A DNA stretch of 64,000 bases from Microvelia longipes (lineage: Eukaryota > Arthropoda > Insecta > Hemiptera > Veliidae): positions 17,096,527 to 17,160,526 of the forward strand of contig JACMZG010001913.1 in assembly GCA_018340805.1 (NCBI GenBank), given 5' to 3'. Under the pieces are notes generated by a model, which was not told the DNA's origin, made no database searches, and was given only the letters and a program-made list of their open reading frames with translations. Of this stretch, positions 10,541 through 22,049 are shown in pieces (the first letter of the stretch is position 1; each line of letters opens with the position of its first letter). The position numbers and the translations under genes were made by a program.

Positions 10541-12019
10541 ATTAACAATTTTAATTTCGGGGTGAACATAGTTATTTAAGCAACAAGGGATCTCAAAGCA
10601 TGTTTTTCCTATGAAATCTAGCATTTGCTCCCGAGGCCATAAAGCCGAGGGATATAAGTCATTTAGATCCCGAAGTAGTTACTATCACTTTTGTTTCCCA
10701 AGGCATAGCGGAGGTTATTATACCGATAGCGGAAAAGCGTTGATTCATGTTGCGTATTAAATTTTATCAAGAACTAGCCGAGAAGTTGTCAATAACTGTT
10801 TAAAGCTTTAATATTTAATATCATGAAATTCTTAGGCTATTTACAATGACTTGTTGTCTATGACCAGAACATGGGACCTACCTCCACTATTAAACCCTTC
10901 AATATACAACCTCATTTAAATCAATATCAACATAATACAACAAAATATACTCCAATATATACATTTCATTTTGGTATCACTTCTCTTTCTTCACTAGGGC
11001 GGGAAAGAAAATAATACAGGGTTAGAAATGAGTGATAAAACGGAAGAAGCCTATAAAGCCCCTCACACCAAACCATTGAATTAAAAACATACTCGTTACA
11101 GATAAAAATCTCAAGTATAGAAACATGACGTGAATGGCATAGGAAGGAATAGAATCACGCATTACTTTGATTCCTAGTCGGAGAACACCAAGATTTTGAA
11201 TGACTCGGATCCTAGCCTATGACAGGTACGATCAATCTCCCGTCCTATTCATCTCGTGGCCTTGCTATTACATCTTTTTCATTTTTTTTTCGCTACATAC
11301 TTTAAAGATTATCCTGTTTACCTACTAACATCCAATGATGACCTTCAATGACTTGTAATATTTATTTAAAAGGAACATTACTGACTCACTGCCCTACCTT
11401 TGAGAAGTTTTATAACTTTGATGTATAAGTATAAAGGGTACATTAAGCTAATTAGAGAACCATATGGTAAAAACAAGATATTATTTCATCGTTTTAGAAC
11501 AAGGAGCACGAAATTTCTTAAATAAAAACACTGCCGGTATTTAATAAAAAATATGAAATAATCTAAAAGAGCACTTTGTGTCAATTTTAAATTTATACGT
11601 TTATCCCTAATTTCAAGTCTTAAAGACATAAATCTAACAAAAAAATTACAACGAAAAGACACTAGTTTACAAAAAATTTGTTGGCCTCTGTCCGCTTTGC
11701 AGTCTGTGTTTTTAATTGAACTAAATTTAAAATCCGATTCAATTGACGGTACCAGAGTGTTTCAATCTTTCTAAGCTAATAGGTATAAGGACTTCAATAT
11801 TACCAAATAAAACAACCTTTAATTTTTATTATTTAATAAATAATAAATGTTTATTTACAAAAAAAAATTGACTTGATACATACTTACAAAAATACACTTT
11901 TTTTGCCAACTAGCCAAAATACACTTTTTTTTGTAAGAGGGATGGACTCTAATGATAACATTAGTTCTTCTGTCCATAATTTATGATTTAGTTTGAGGTA
12001 TTGGTCTCCATGTATTAAG
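10541..12019. other. Mostly unannotated; small CCCGAGG motif cluster
   Basis: At 10627-10745 there is a run of CTCCCGAGGC..GCCGAGGGA, GATCCCGAAGTAG and TTTCCCAAGGC motifs. It resembles the array at 54850-55030, where the same units are clearer. The remainder has no recognised gene. Confidence 0.5.
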
Positions 12020-12189
12020 ATCATTGATAAGAGGGCACAAATGAGACTGTTCGTTGTTTTACGGCACTATATTTCACCCATACGTGGGCATATTCATGTA
12101 AAGATAACAACCTAAAAAGAAAAACATACATTTGTGCAAGTCATGTTCCAAAGAAAAAACAGTCTCATTTGTGCCCTCTTATCAATGAT
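12020..12189. mobile_element. Small foldback element with perfect 32 bp inverted repeats
   Basis: The left arm (12020-12051) begins ATCATTGATAAGAGGGCACA. The right arm (12158-12189) is its exact reverse complement over 32 bp. The 106 bp spacer has no frame. Size and structure fit a MITE, but no target duplication is obvious. Confidence 0.8.
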
Positions 12190-12203
12190 ATTATTCATGA
12201 TTA

Positions 12204-12710
12204 ATTTTTCTCATTTATACTGTAAGTATAAAGGAAAAGTATAGTGTTTCCATATAAATCCGAAACCGGGATGTGACCGGAATTATTCGTTTCAGGTGTT
12301 TTATAGCCTCCTGATAGGCTTCCGCAAAGTTGTCCGTATATGTGTGTCTGTTATCATCGTACATTTTAGTGTATTTATGCTAAAGAGTTGTAACTTTGTA
12401 CAAAAATTAGTCTACCGCTGTAATTGTGCTATTCGTATAATTCTTTTATGACATCAAAAACCTGCAATAATGATTCAACAAAAATTCATAATACGCGAAA
12501 AAAAATTGTGCGATCGAAATTTAGCACGCATGTAGCCACGTATAAAACTAACACATGTGCTAAGTTTCAATTCATTATCAGCATTAGTTTATTTTTTATC
12601 GAATGACTTGTATACATTTTTTTAAAAATTGTAAAAAAATCGGAAAATAGTCCAATTAAGTTGAAATTTTGTACAAGTGAATACCTTCACATAATAAATA
12701 AGTAAACTAA
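12204..12710 (+). repeat. Family H interspersed repeat, copy 2
   Basis: The most complete copy: the head hairpin block TTTTTCTCATTTATACTGTA, AATCCGAAACCGGGATGTGA, GGAATTATTCGTTTCAGGTG, CCTCCTGATAGGCTTCCGCA, the GT-rich core, ATGCTAAAGAGTTGTAACTT, then the shared 3' half with AACTAACACATGTGCTAAGT and AATTAAGTTGAAATT. It runs straight into the leader of a 5S SINE. No coding capacity. Confidence 0.75.
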
Positions 12711-12931
12711 GTTTCGTTTCAATACAAGTATATCTATGAATTTTGGTGGATCATAAAAGTTAAGCAGCATCGAGTGTAGACAGAGCCTGGATAGGTGACT
12801 GCTGGAATGAAGCGGATGTATTTTCTATCTGAAGACGAGCGAAGCGAAGCGAGTTCGAAGTAGGGAGGATGAGCGTAGCGAATCCGATGTGATTAGGGGA
12901 AGTATCGAGGTACCCCCGTACCCGATTTTTT
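12711..12931 (+). mobile_element. 5S rRNA-derived SINE, copy 3
   Basis: Leader GTTTCGTTTCAATACAAGTA, then the 5S part GGATCATAAAAGTTAAGCAG, CATCGAGTGTAGACAGAGCC and TGGATAGGTGACTGCTGG. The body has a GACGAGCGAAGCGAAGCGAG unit and then GGATGAGCGTAGCGAATCCG; the middle unit is deleted compared with copy 1. The tail is GGTACCCCCGTACCCGA plus T5. It directly follows family H copy 2. Confidence 0.85.
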
Positions 12932-13276
12932 ATGTTATGATCAAATTAGCATTATGTTTTATATTCTTGTTTTAAAACATGTGTAAAGCAAATATGTATA
13001 TATGCTATAATGTATTATTATAACACGTATTTAACAAAACAAGTGACTGGTTCACATTATGTTATATATGTCAATCAATAACACCAGAACAGAACAAATA
13101 CTGATAATAAAATTTAACTTCTTATTACTGCATGTGTATAAAATTTCAACCCGTTCTAAACACCTTTTGATGATATGTAATTATGCTAAATGTTTGCTGA
13201 GTCATTATTATGGGTTTATGACGTTACGCATAGTTCATGGTTCAGGACATCTATTTCGACCCGAGAAAGACGTTTC

Positions 13277-13400
<124 letters not shown>

Positions 13401-13424
13401 AACCTGAACATCTTTATATAATAT

Positions 13425-13538
13425 TGTCATGTTAATGACAGATTATTATTTAGTTTTTAAAGTGATTTGTAATTAGTTTTGATAGGAATATAGTTTGTTA
13501 ACCTTAAAGTGCTTACTTAATATTACTTGTACGTAACA
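13425..13538 (+). repeat. 5' LTR, 114 bp
   Basis: It starts TGTCATGTTAATGACA, itself an inverted repeat of TGTCAT and ATGACA around GTTA, and ends ACTTGTACGTAACA. It is identical to 17798-17911. 114 bp is unusually short for an LTR of this group. Confidence 0.95.
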
Positions 13539-13539
13539 T

Positions 13540-13556
13540 TGGTGTCAAAAGTGAGC
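13540..13556 (+). promoter_or_regulatory. Putative primer binding site
   Basis: TGGTGTCAAAAGTGAGC begins with TGG one base after the LTR, as expected for pairing with a tRNA 3' CCA end. The tRNA was not identified. Confidence 0.6.
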
Positions 13557-13656
13557 AAGGTAGTGAAGTATTTTTCTGAATAGTTTTTGAACATTTTATA
13601 AAAGAAGGTTCTAGGTAAGATAATTTTGATATATTATTAGAACATATAGTAACAGT

Positions 13657-14671
13657 ATGCCACCAAAGAAGCGGCGTTGTGAGAATATTGAGGAAGTAGA
13701 AAAAGCACCCTGTGACCTAAGCAACATTTTGCAGGAAGTAACTAAAGGGCAGATTGAAATTAAAAATAATCTGTCAAAAATGACAGAATATTTGGAAAAA
13801 TTAACTTTAATAGGAATTAACAATGTTATAGGAAGTAATAACACATCTATGGGTAGATCAGATAATCCCTCTGAAGTTGACCAATTGAACAGACACCAAA
13901 CTCTGTCTTGCAGTTGCAATATTCATTTTAGAGAAACAAACTTAGATGTAAATAAAAAGTTGAAACCTCCAAATTTTGATGGGGAAACTCCATGGGATGA
14001 ATATAGAGCTCAGTTTGATACACTTGCTAAATTAAGTGGTTGGACTAGTTCTGAAAGATTAGGGATATTAGTATCAGCACTAAGGGGTCCAGCATTAACT
14101 GTATTTCGAAATCTCCGAGATGAAAGAGAGAAATAATGTAGAGATCATTATAGATGCATTAGAAAGGCGGTTTGGAAACTCAAATAATTCTCAACTACAT
14201 AGAGCTTTATTAAAATCTCGTATTCAAGGGCCATCGGAGACACTGTCACAGTTCGCTACTGCTATAGAGAAATTAGTTCACCAGGCTTATCCCACAGCTT
14301 CTCCACAAATGTCAGATACTCTAGAAGTTCAAACTTTTCTAGATGGGCTAAGGAATGTTACTGTGAGGAGGGATGTTGCTGTAACAGGACCAGATAATCT
14401 ATGGCAAGCGTTGGCCAAAGCAACAGAAGTGGATGCTATAGAGCAATCCATTTCTTTACGAAGACAATCTGTGAGAAACATCCACAATATGAGTATAGAA
14501 AACTCAAATCAAAACAAAACTGATAAGAAAGAGTTCGGTGGATCAAATAATCGATTTTATAGACACAGAATTAATAAAAACAACATAGTATGCTGGGTTT
14601 GCAGTGGGGAAAATCATTTCAGTCGCTTCTGTCCAAAGCGTATCAATTTAAATAAGAATCAGGAAAACTAA
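13657..14671 (+). pseudogene. gag remnant (capsid and nucleocapsid)
   Basis: Starts MPPKKRRCENIEEVEKA at 13657. The capsid-like part includes LKPPNFDGETPWDEYRAQFD and RLGILVSALRGPALTVFRNL, typical of Ty3/gypsy Gag. The frame breaks at 14120-14136 in an AG-rich run and continues in another frame to 14671. That part has LERRFGNSNNSQLHRALLKS, then the nucleocapsid knuckle CWVCSGENHFSRFC (CX2CX4HX4C) near its end. Gag packages the element RNA into a particle. The reading frame of pol opens at 14656, so the normal arrangement was probably a -1 shift over a short gag-pol overlap. Confidence 0.85.
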
Positions 14672-15271
14672 GTACAGCTTACTGTAGGGAACCGCAGCGA
14701 GCTTCAATTAAAAATGGTTCCAAATTAGAAAACTATAAAGAAGAGAAAATGAGAAGAAAAAATCATTCCGCATGCACTTATGTTAGGGGCCAAATAGGGT
14801 GTATCGAGTGCCTTTTTTTGATCGATACGGGTGCTGCGGTAACTCTCATCTCTCAACGCTTAGCTTCCAAATTAGAACACCAACAAAATTATATTTTTCA
14901 AGATGTGTCAAGAATCAAAATTCGGTCGGTTTTAGGAGAAACTTCAAACTTTTTGGAATCACGCCTGGTCATAATTGAAATTGGATTTTTTTCTGCGGAA
15001 CACAATGTATATAGTAGATATGGATGAAGATTGTATACTAGGGACAGATTTCCTAAATAGGCATGGATGTATTATTAATTTTTTAAACAGTAGTTTCACA
15101 ATATCTGAAGAAGTTTTACCTGTAATACAAAACAATTGCTTTGAGTCGGAAAAAATTGTTAATGTAAATTCTAAAATATGTGAATTAATTCAGGAAAATA
15201 ATAGTGAGTTAAATTTTGACAATCATAAATATACTACCAAAATATTTAACAAAGCTGTACGAAGAGGCTAG
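14656..15271 (+). pseudogene. pol: aspartic protease remnant
   Basis: FLIDTGAAVTLIS at about 14815-14853 holds the DTGA active site of retroviral-type aspartic proteases, and CILGTDFL (about 15033-15057) is the matching LGxDFL element near the C-terminal side. The frame breaks near 15005-15010 between these two motifs and again at about 15215-15265 before the reverse transcriptase. The protease would release the Gag and Pol proteins. Confidence 0.8.
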
Positions 15272-15935
15272 CAAGGAACTGAATGTAGACCAGAAACAAC
15301 AGTTAAGAATTTTATTACTAGACTTTGCCGATATTTTTTCAAAAAATGACAATGACCTTGGGAGAACAGATATGGAAAAGCACAGAATAGATGTTGGAAA
15401 TTGTTCCCCAATACGACAGTCAGCAAGAAGAATACCAATAGCAAGGAAGCAAGAAGTTGATAAAATAATCAAGGACATGGTTGAAAACGATATCGTGGAG
15501 CCTTCATATGGACCTTGGGCTTCACCTATTGTCTTAGTTAAAAAGAAAGATGGGTCTACAAGGTTTTGTATTGACTATAGAAAAATTAATGAAGTAACGA
15601 AGAAGGATGCTCAACCAATTCCAAGAATCGATGACATACTGGATAGTTTAGAAGGTGCTACCTGGTTCAGTACTCTCGATTTAAAGAGTGGTTATTGGCA
15701 GTTAGAGGTAGCTCCGGAAGACCGGGAGAAGACTGCATTTATAGTAGGAAATCATCTGTGGCAGTTTAAGGTAATGCCCTTCGGGTTATGTAATGCTCCA
15801 GCCACCTTTGTCCGGTGTATGAATAAGGTATTAAATGGGTTATCTCCTTCTGTATGTAAGGTGTACCTGGATGATGTAGTCGTTAGGGGGCGATCTTTCA
15901 AAAAGCAATCAAAAGAAACTTTTGACTTCATCTCC
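15216..15935 (+). pseudogene. pol: reverse transcriptase, thumb deleted
   Basis: Motifs in order: WASPIVLVKKKDGSTRFCID, RIDDILDSLEGATWFSTLDL (first catalytic Asp in STLDL), FKVMPFGLCNAPATF, and VYLDDVVV (catalytic Asp pair, about 15862-15885). Only about 40 codons separate YLDD from the first RNase H residues DTDAS, where Ty3/gypsy elements usually have well over 100. The thumb and the start of the connection are therefore deleted, roughly 300-400 bp. The frame also shifts at about 15920. The enzyme copies the RNA to DNA in intact relatives; this one cannot be processive. Confidence 0.85.
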
Positions 15936-16335
15936 TATCCTCGGGTTTCCAACGGAAGAAGGGAAATTCATATTGGACACTGATGCAAGTGCTACGTCGA
16001 CAGGTGCTGTGTTGTCCCAACTTCAAGGAGAAAGAGAGGTAGTTATTTCTTATCACAGCAAGGTACTTTCCAAGTGTGAAAGGAATTTTTGTGTAACCCG
16101 AAAAGAGTTACTCGCCGTAGTAAGAGCTATTGAACATTTCCGCCATTATCTCTTAGGAAGATCCTTTGAAATAAGAACAGATCATGCAGCTTTGCAGTGG
16201 TTATTGAAATTTAAAAACCCGGAAGGACAAATAGCCAGATGGATCGAAAAACTCCAAGAATATGAGTTTTCAATCAAACACCGACCAGGTAAGCTTCATG
16301 GCAATGCAGATAGTTTGTCTCGAAGGCCTTTGTGA
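15922..16335 (+). pseudogene. pol: RNase H domain
   Basis: LDTDASATSTGAVLSQ carries the first catalytic Asp, KELLAVVRAIEHFRHYLLG the Glu (in K-E-L-L), IRTDHAALQWLL the next Asp, and GNADSLSRRP the last Asp. The middle (KVLSKCERNFCVTRKELLAV) is typical of Ty3/gypsy RNase H. The domain itself is intact in one frame, but it is out of frame with the reverse transcriptase and, at about 16330, with the integrase. Confidence 0.85.
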
Positions 16336-17797
16336 AGACTGCCAGCATTGCAGCAGGTCTGAAATGAAGGAAGAAATCATTAAAAGAGAAGCTGGAGTGT
16401 CTTCATTGTTAGTAAAGGAAGAAATGGCACACACTGTAAAAGCAGGATTGACTGAGATATCAGAGGTGCAAGAGACAGACTCTCTCCTCAATGAAGAGGA
16501 ATTGCGTGAAAAACAAAGAAATGATGTCGCTTTAGGAACCGTGAGGGAGTGGTTAGAAAAAGGAAAAAAACCTAACTGGGAAGACATTTCCGACCAAGGT
16601 CAAGAAATAAAATGGTTATGGGCCCAATGGGACTCATTATGTCTAAAAAATGATTTAATCTTGAGGAGTTGGGAAGACACTAAAACAAATAAATCTAGAT
16701 GGCAAGTTTTAGTTCCTAAAAGTCTGCGAGAAGAAGCATTAAGCTACGCCCATGATTTAAGATCTAGTGGTCATTTTGGAGTAAAGAGAACTTTGGAGCG
16801 ACTTCGACAACGAGTTTATTGGATTAATATGAGAGAAGATGTTCAAAACTGGTGTAATTCATGTAATATGTGCATTTCAAGGAAAGGTCCTGGAAAGAAG
16901 GGGCATGGCCCATTAAAGAACTACACAGTGGGGCTACCTTGGGAAAGGATAGCTATGGACATTCTGGGTCCGCTGCCATGTTCAAACAGAGGAAATAGGT
17001 ATGCTCTGGTAGTAATGGATTATTTTACTAAATGGCCAGAAGTTTTTCCATTACCTAATCAAGAAGCAGAAACGGTTGCACGTGTGATGATAAGAGAGGT
17101 AATTAGCCGGTATGGGGTCCCACTGGAACTTCATTCTGACCAAGGGAGAAATTTGAGAGTACAGTCTTCAAGGAAATTTGCAAGTTAGTAGGTATTAGAG
17201 AACACTCCCCTTCATCCTCAGTCGGATGGTATGGTAGAAAGATTTAACGGTACTTTGTTAAACTACTTAAGCAAAGTAGTTGATGAAAATCAACTTGACT
17301 GGGACGAGAAAATTCCATTTTGCCTGATGGCATTTAGGTCTTCAATACATCAGGCAACAGGGCAGACTCCGGCAAAATTGATGTTTGGTCGGGAATTGAA
17401 AACTCCCTTAGAGTTACTATACGGAAGGCCTCCAGAAGAAGTTCTAATTGAAGTACCTGAGTATGTAAGGCAAGTTCAGGAATCACTCTTAATAGCACAT
17501 GAGGTAGCAAGAAAAGAACTAAAATTGGCAGGAAACAGAATGAAAACGAGATATGACAGAAGTGCACTGGTCCGGCACTTTGAGCCTGGTACAAAGGTCT
17601 GGCTCTATAATCCAGTGAGGAAGAAAGGAAGGTCCCCCAAACTAGACAGGGACTGGAAGGGACCGTATAGAGTGGAAAAGAAGATAAATGACCTAGTTTA
17701 TAAGATCGTCCTAGAGCCTTCAAGAAAACAAATAATAGTCCACGTGGATAGACTAGCCCAATACAGGGAGAGAGAGGGAGAAGGAGAGGGGGAATAG
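16336..17797 (+). pseudogene. pol: integrase with GPY/F module
   Basis: The zinc-binding region has HDLRSSGHFG and later CNSCNMC (HHCC). The catalytic core has MDILGPL (first Asp), LHSDQGRN (second Asp) and GMVERFNG (Glu). Two frame breaks at about 17152 and 17200 lie between the second Asp and the Glu. The C-terminal part has DWKGPYRVEKKIN, the GPY/F module, and no chromodomain. The last residues (EREGEGEGE) are encoded by the purine tract and the TAG stop at 17795-17797 touches the LTR. Integrase inserts the DNA copy. Confidence 0.85.
17765..17794 (+). promoter_or_regulatory. Polypurine tract
   Basis: Thirty consecutive purines, rich in GAGAGAG and GGGGG, end three bases before the 3' LTR. 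This is the expected primer site for plus-strand DNA synthesis. It is also coding, as the tail of the integrase frame. Confidence 0.9.
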
Positions 17798-17911
17798 TGT
17801 CATGTTAATGACAGATTATTATTTAGTTTTTAAAGTGATTTGTAATTAGTTTTGATAGGAATATAGTTTGTTAACCTTAAAGTGCTTACTTAATATTACT
17901 TGTACGTAACA
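17798..17911 (+). repeat. 3' LTR, 114 bp
   Basis: Identical in all 114 positions to the 5' LTR by direct reading. Right flank is ATATATATAAAT. Confidence 0.95.
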
Positions 17912-18050
17912 ATATATATAAATACTTGATCAGAGAGTCTACCCTCCCAAACTATTTACTTCCCCTACTCCATCCTCCATGACTCCCAACCTCATAAGCT
18001 CTTTTTTTTTAAATACTCGCTAAAAGAACACTTTCAAACGAGACCTGTTT
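17912..18050 (+). repeat. End of the TA-core repeat split by the LTR element
   Basis: After a short TA remnant comes TACTTGATCAGAGAG, CATGACTCCCAACCTCATAA and AATACTCGCTAAAAG. The same series follows the TA tract at 31610-31710 (TTTTTGATCAGGAATC, CAACCTCATAA, GGAAATTCGCTAAG). So the LTR element split a copy of a TA-core repeat. Confidence 0.6.
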
Positions 18051-21000
18051 CATTAGGCTAGGTTGAGCCAAAGCCGAAATATTAATCCTCAAAAATTAGC
18101 TAAAAACGTAAAATTTAGGTGTCTCTGGAACTAATTAGTGTTTTTTAAAAATGAAGGAGGCTTAGAAATAAGTAATACCAGGCGGACTACCTATGAGTAA
18201 GACCAACACAGAAAAAAATCAATTTTTATTTTTTGGAACAATTAAGTCTAGGTGACTTGAAATGGATTGACCTGACCCTAATAGGTTTAATGTATCTAAT
18301 ATATCTAATATCTAAGAGCAGAAGACAACTATTACAAGTACAAGAGATACTTGATAGTTGGGGTACCGACTTAAGTTTATGTCCGTGTTTACTCAAGTTT
18401 AAACATTATTAAATAAATAAATAAATAATTTTTCATTTATTCACAGTAACAATTATGGACATAAAATGGAATTATTAGATTAAACTAGAAAATAAAGTCA
18501 ATAAAATATATTTTGTTTATTCAATTTTTTCAAGAGTATACATTCATATTTTTGAATTTTTTATTAAAAAATAATGAATGTACTTCTACTAATCATTTTT
18601 TCGCGATTCATCAATAAATGTTTGTGACCTATATATTTAGGTCGTGGCCCTAAGGTTGAGAATCACTGTTCTAGATCTTTTTGAGGCTTAAAATTAAATC
18701 TCTTAGATCTAAATTTTATACGTAAAAATGGATGCCTAAGTTAATTTTCAACTTTTCCACTGTTGCGCTTTTAATTTGATAAAACTCTTTTATAATAAAT
18801 AAATTTTAAGAGGGCTTAACGTTCTATAGAAAAATATTTAATATTAAATATCGAAAAATAACGTAAAAGCTATATATTTTGATAAACCTAATTATTAATG
18901 ATTTTGAGAAGGAATAGGTTAAAAATTATAAGTAACACAAATTTTGCAGAGCTTTCAATATATTTTTTTTTCTTTTTTAAGGGATAACAAAATTTTAAAA
19001 AAACATAATATACAGCTACATGGATGCTGACAGATAGATGTTTGGAAAACAACTGATAGATGTTTTTCAAACATCTATCTCTAAGCAACCATATAACAGT
19101 AAATTTTGTATATTTATTATAATAACCTTTTAAAAGCTAAAATTATATTAAAAAACTCGGCAAAATTGGTATCATTTATTATTTTGGACATATTCCCCCT
19201 CAAAACCATTAATAAATATTTTTTTCATAAGCCTTTTGGTACCATTTTCAGGTGAAATAGACACTATTTCTCAAATAAGACAACACGACAATAAGAAGAC
19301 AAACAAGAAGACACTTCTATCCTCAAATAAGAAGGTATACAAATGATAAAATTATATTTTTGGGACTTCCCTGAAAATTAGAAATTTATCTCAATTATTA
19401 TTTTCAATGTTTAAGTGATTTAAGACACATACTATACACGTGTACCATTGTATAGTATGTGTGTATAAATCGTCCATATGTTATACTTTTTACAAATGAT
19501 AAAATGTTTGTCATAAGCTCCGACAAATAAGCCATAATGATGGACCCTTCTAGTCAACCCCCCGATCCGTACCACAATCCGTTCGGAAATATTAACAAAG
19601 AAAATAATTTTCCAGCCCATGGATAAAATTTCTTGTTGACCAAAGAAGCAATTCCGAAGATAAGTATGAATGTAAGAAGGTCACACTCCCACATATGAAA
19701 TGAGGGTGTTTCCACTTCATGTACTGTCACTTGGGACGGAAAGCCGACTTTATTTACCGTGCCTTATGTCAGTAATCATCGTAGCTCCTAAAGTTTTTAG
19801 ACAAGATAACTTGAGAGTTGAAAATACGATAAAATACTAACCTCCCTATAAACTCTCTAAAATCTTAAAAATTAGAAATGCAAGTCCAACATTAACAAGA
19901 GTAAATTTGAGTGGCCACTAATCAAAGAAAAAATTAAACAAGGCCGAAGTTTAAATAAACGTTTCGAGGTTTGCCATACCCGATATATATTCATTAATAA
20001 AAAACGAAAAAGCTTATAACTAATAAATAGTAAAACGATCTGTTAATTTGTCTCATTAAAAAAATATACGCCGTTATAAAAATAAACTTTCTTCTAATTA
20101 CAAAACGAATAATGAAAAAACAAAATTATATTACATCATAGTTTATTGTTTCAATTACGTAATAGAAGGTTTTTCATGCTTATTAGGAAAAGTTCAGAAA
20201 GCTTTTACGATGGTTTAAAATGTTAGAAAGGGCTTTATAGTGTAGGCCGATGTTTTTAGTTTTAGTTGGGTTTGTGTTCCTTTAGTTTGCTTTAGATGCA
20301 GTAGGAGTTCTACCCCACTCCCAATCTTGCCTGTAAAAGGAATGGTTAGGCCTTCCCCTCCCTTTACGTTGCATCCAACTCTTAGGCCCAAATATTGATT
20401 TTCTTTTTGCCTTTTCCTGCACTTGTACGGCCTTTTCTAAAAACTCTTCTTCAACCCCCCTCCCTTCTCCTTAAAAACCTCACTCGAACTTTTTTGTGAA
20501 CATTTTTCGTCCTATATAGAAGATTTGAAAACTTAGATAAACTAAGCAAGTCACGCAAGTTAACATATAACACGGGTTTTAGTTTTAAAGCTCCCATATA
20601 AACCATACAATTATTTTTGAAAACCTATAAAATCATTTTTTCGATAACCGAAAAAATTCAATAACGCGATAAACTAAATTAAATAAGTCAACAAAAAACC
20701 AAAACTTAACAAGAATAAAAAAATAAAAGAAAAACACTATCACAACTCCGCACTTAGTTAACAAACAAAAAAGCTAATTATACTTATCAATACTTAAACT
20801 TACAATGTAATGCTAGACATACGTAATTCTCAAACAAAATATTAACACCCCGATAAAAATTACTCTATATTAAAATACTGATATAAAATCTAAAATAATT
20901 TCCAATCCAAAAACAAAAAAAAAACAATAATGTGACTTATACCCATTAAAAATTACTCGGCGTAATTAAAGGTTTAAGAAATAAAACTCAAAAGTTCTAA

Positions 21001-21375
21001 TAAATCTATAATTATTAAAGATAAGAATTATTTTTTAAAGAATTTTAACTATAACCCTGCTAATTTTATCGATATAAAAAAATCTTAATTTTTATTATAT
21101 TTTTGATTGATGTAGAAAGAAGGTTTTAAGTCGTATTATAAAAAAAATCGATTGTATCATTATTTTATTAATAATGGTTTAAAAAGAATAAAATTGTAGA
21201 GAAGTTTTATTATTTTTTAGATTAGATTTATTTCGTTTATATTTTTCAGCACGCATGTATGAGAATTAAGAATATCACAAAAAATTAGTAATCATTACAA
21301 AGAGTGTTCTGCCGCTAAGAGAGGTGACATCTCGACACAAAATGCTACATTTTTACTGTCCATTATAAAATGTTT
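18051..21375. other. AT-rich stretch; two simple hairpins, no gene seen
   Basis: There are hairpins at 19034-19080 (13 bp arms AGATAGATGTTTG and its complement) and 19425-19462 (14 bp arms ACACATACTATACA, 10-base loop). A pyrimidine-rich, less AT-rich patch lies at about 20300-20480. No frame resembles a protein. Confidence 0.5.
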
Positions 21376-21380
21376 ATTTG

Positions 21381-21790
21381 TTCTCCTCACCTACTAGCGT
21401 AGGTATAAGGAGAATTATTCTGTTCACCCTAAAATGTTCACCGAGGTTACATAGATCATAGTTATACGTTCCAGGCATTTTTATAACGTTCTGAGTAGTT
21501 TTTATCATGTTGTCTATCTGTGTGTGTGTGCGTCTGTCTGTCTGTCTATCTATCTGTGTGTCTGTGTCACGCATAACCCCCACTATGTTTATACTACAGA
21601 GTTTTAGTAAAAAGTAAGATTTAGTTAAAATCTTGTTATCTTATCTTGTTTTTTACTTCAAAATGTTTACCTATTGACCTTGTGTCGTTACACAGCCTTT
21701 TTCTCATCACGCAAAAATTAAATTTTACAACCCCAGCAACACCTACAATTTTCATCAAAAATTAGTATACACCGTACTTAAGTCAGGCGT
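21381..21790 (+). repeat. Family H-like repeat, diverged subfamily
   Basis: It opens with the hairpin TTCTCCTCACCTAC / GTAGGTATAAGGAGAA (21381-21414), the same design as the family H head. Next come TTCTGAGTAGTTTTTATCAT and a GTCTGTCTGTCTATCTATCT core at about 21513-21570. A related core with TTCTGAGTAGTTCTAATCAG is at 35810-35870. Sequence identity with family H is low outside these landmarks. Confidence 0.5.
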
Positions 21791-22049
21791 AGTTAGATTC
21801 TAAAATCTAGAATTAAAAGTAAGTTTCTCAACATGATATTACAAATTTGAAGATACTAAACTCTACGAAAAATGACAGAGCAATTGAGGGAATTCGGAAA
21901 AGATAACGGGTATAACATGGCTTTCAGTTTTCAATAATTAGTAAGTACTTTTAAATTAACCGATTTTTTGGCTTAAAAAAGTAAGAACTGTTTCTAGAAA
22001 ATATTCATAAAGGCTGAAGAAACCAACGGCCGAGGAAAATAAACATTTA

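Larger units (their letters stand above)
13425..17911 (+). mobile_element. Ty3/gypsy LTR retrotransposon, defective
   Basis: A 4.49 kb element with identical 114 bp LTRs. Order: LTR, primer site, gag with one CCHC knuckle, protease, reverse transcriptase, RNase H, integrase, purine tract, LTR. Integrase downstream of RNase H places it in Ty3/gypsy rather than Ty1/copia. There is no envelope ORF: the integrase frame runs through the purine tract and stops at a TAG touching the 3' LTR. A 4 bp ATAT duplication flanks it, though the TA context makes that weak. At least seven frame breaks and a deletion in the reverse transcriptase make it non-autonomous. The clade was not resolved; no chromodomain was seen. 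Confidence 0.95.

Noticed and set aside
17231..17797. Possible envelope or extra ORF after integrase
   Set aside because: The frame is the integrase C-terminal part (Glu of the catalytic triad, then the GPY/F module) after two frame breaks; nothing follows it before the LTR.
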